Of a stretch of 6,287 nucleotides of DNA, positions 6,229 to 6,287 are shown in pieces. The notes under the pieces are model-generated. The model was not told the DNA's origin. It did no database searches and saw only the letters and a program-made list of their open reading frames with translations. Source of the DNA: Deltaproteobacteria bacterium (GTDB lineage: Bacteria; Desulfobacterota; Desulfobacteria; Desulfobacterales; C00003060); the NCBI GenBank assembly GCA_019309815.1, contig JAFDFO010000125.1:1-6287 (forward strand), written 5' to 3'. Made by a program: the position numbers and the translations under genes. The number at the start of each line of letters is the position of its first letter. The first letter of the stretch is position 1.

Positions 6229-6255
6229 TTAACTGTTCCAATTCCGTTCAATAGA

Positions 6256-6285
6256 TGCTAATATGCTTTGCGCTGCTGAGAGGAA
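6256..6285 (+). promoter_or_regulatory. Possible rightward extended -10 promoter and ribosome site at the edge
   Basis: TGCTAATAT (6256-6264) matches the extended -10 form TG-N-TATAAT at four of six hexamer positions plus the TG. A purine-rich GAGAGGAAGA ends at the window edge (6278-6287) and could be the Shine-Dalgarno of a gene beginning just outside. There is no good -35. Confidence 0.25.
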
Positions 6286-6287
6286 GA

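Larger units (their letters stand above)
5821..6287. other. Gene-poor right end of window
   Basis: Beyond the usp promoter no convincing protein or tRNA gene is visible. The stretch holds the inverted repeats at 5869-5909, 5960-5976 and 6022-6134, the doubtful ORF at 6228-6049, and a possible rightward promoter at the edge. No long plus-strand frame is open. The density of inverted repeats suggests a structured RNA or a repeat element. Confidence 0.5.

Overview
The window looks like an ordinary chromosomal stretch of a Gram-negative bacterium with mixed base composition. A member of the Desulfobacterota (the former Deltaproteobacteria) is the best guess. The grounds are a cytosolic PAS-PAS hybrid histidine kinase with an unusual Rossmann-like N-terminus, together with the style of the UspA and CNNM/CorC proteins. 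This placement is inference from protein character, not from a marker gene.

Layout, left to right. Bases 3-86 (+) hold the last 27 codons of a gene recognisable as argJ, the arginine-pathway ornithine/glutamate acetyltransferase. Bases 238-2490 (+) encode a 750-residue hybrid sensor kinase: Rossmann-like domain, coiled coil, PAS, PAS, HisKA, HATPase, receiver. A 128-bp convergent gap (2491-2618) follows, with no clear terminator. On the minus strand, 5157-3868 and 3875-2619 encode two full-length CNNM/CorC-family membrane proteins (DUF21, CBS pair, CorC_HlyC domain). They overlap by 8 bp and so form a translationally coupled pair. Upstream of them on the same strand, 5726-5253 encodes an ATP-binding-type universal stress protein with its own promoter candidate and a good intrinsic terminator (5190-5227). 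The last 560 bases (5727-6287) hold no convincing gene. They carry the usp promoter region, several inverted repeats, a 59-codon ORF of doubtful status, and a possible rightward promoter near the edge.

Working together: the minus-strand block pairs a stress protein with two putative Mg2+/divalent-cation exporters or regulators, but the terminator between them suggests separate transcription units. The kinase has no partner response regulator in the window, so its output target must be elsewhere. Nothing here is a complete novel system. The points most worth following are the Rossmann-like input domain of the kinase, the diverged tandem CNNM paralogs, and the repeat-like noncoding stretch at about 5800-6140.
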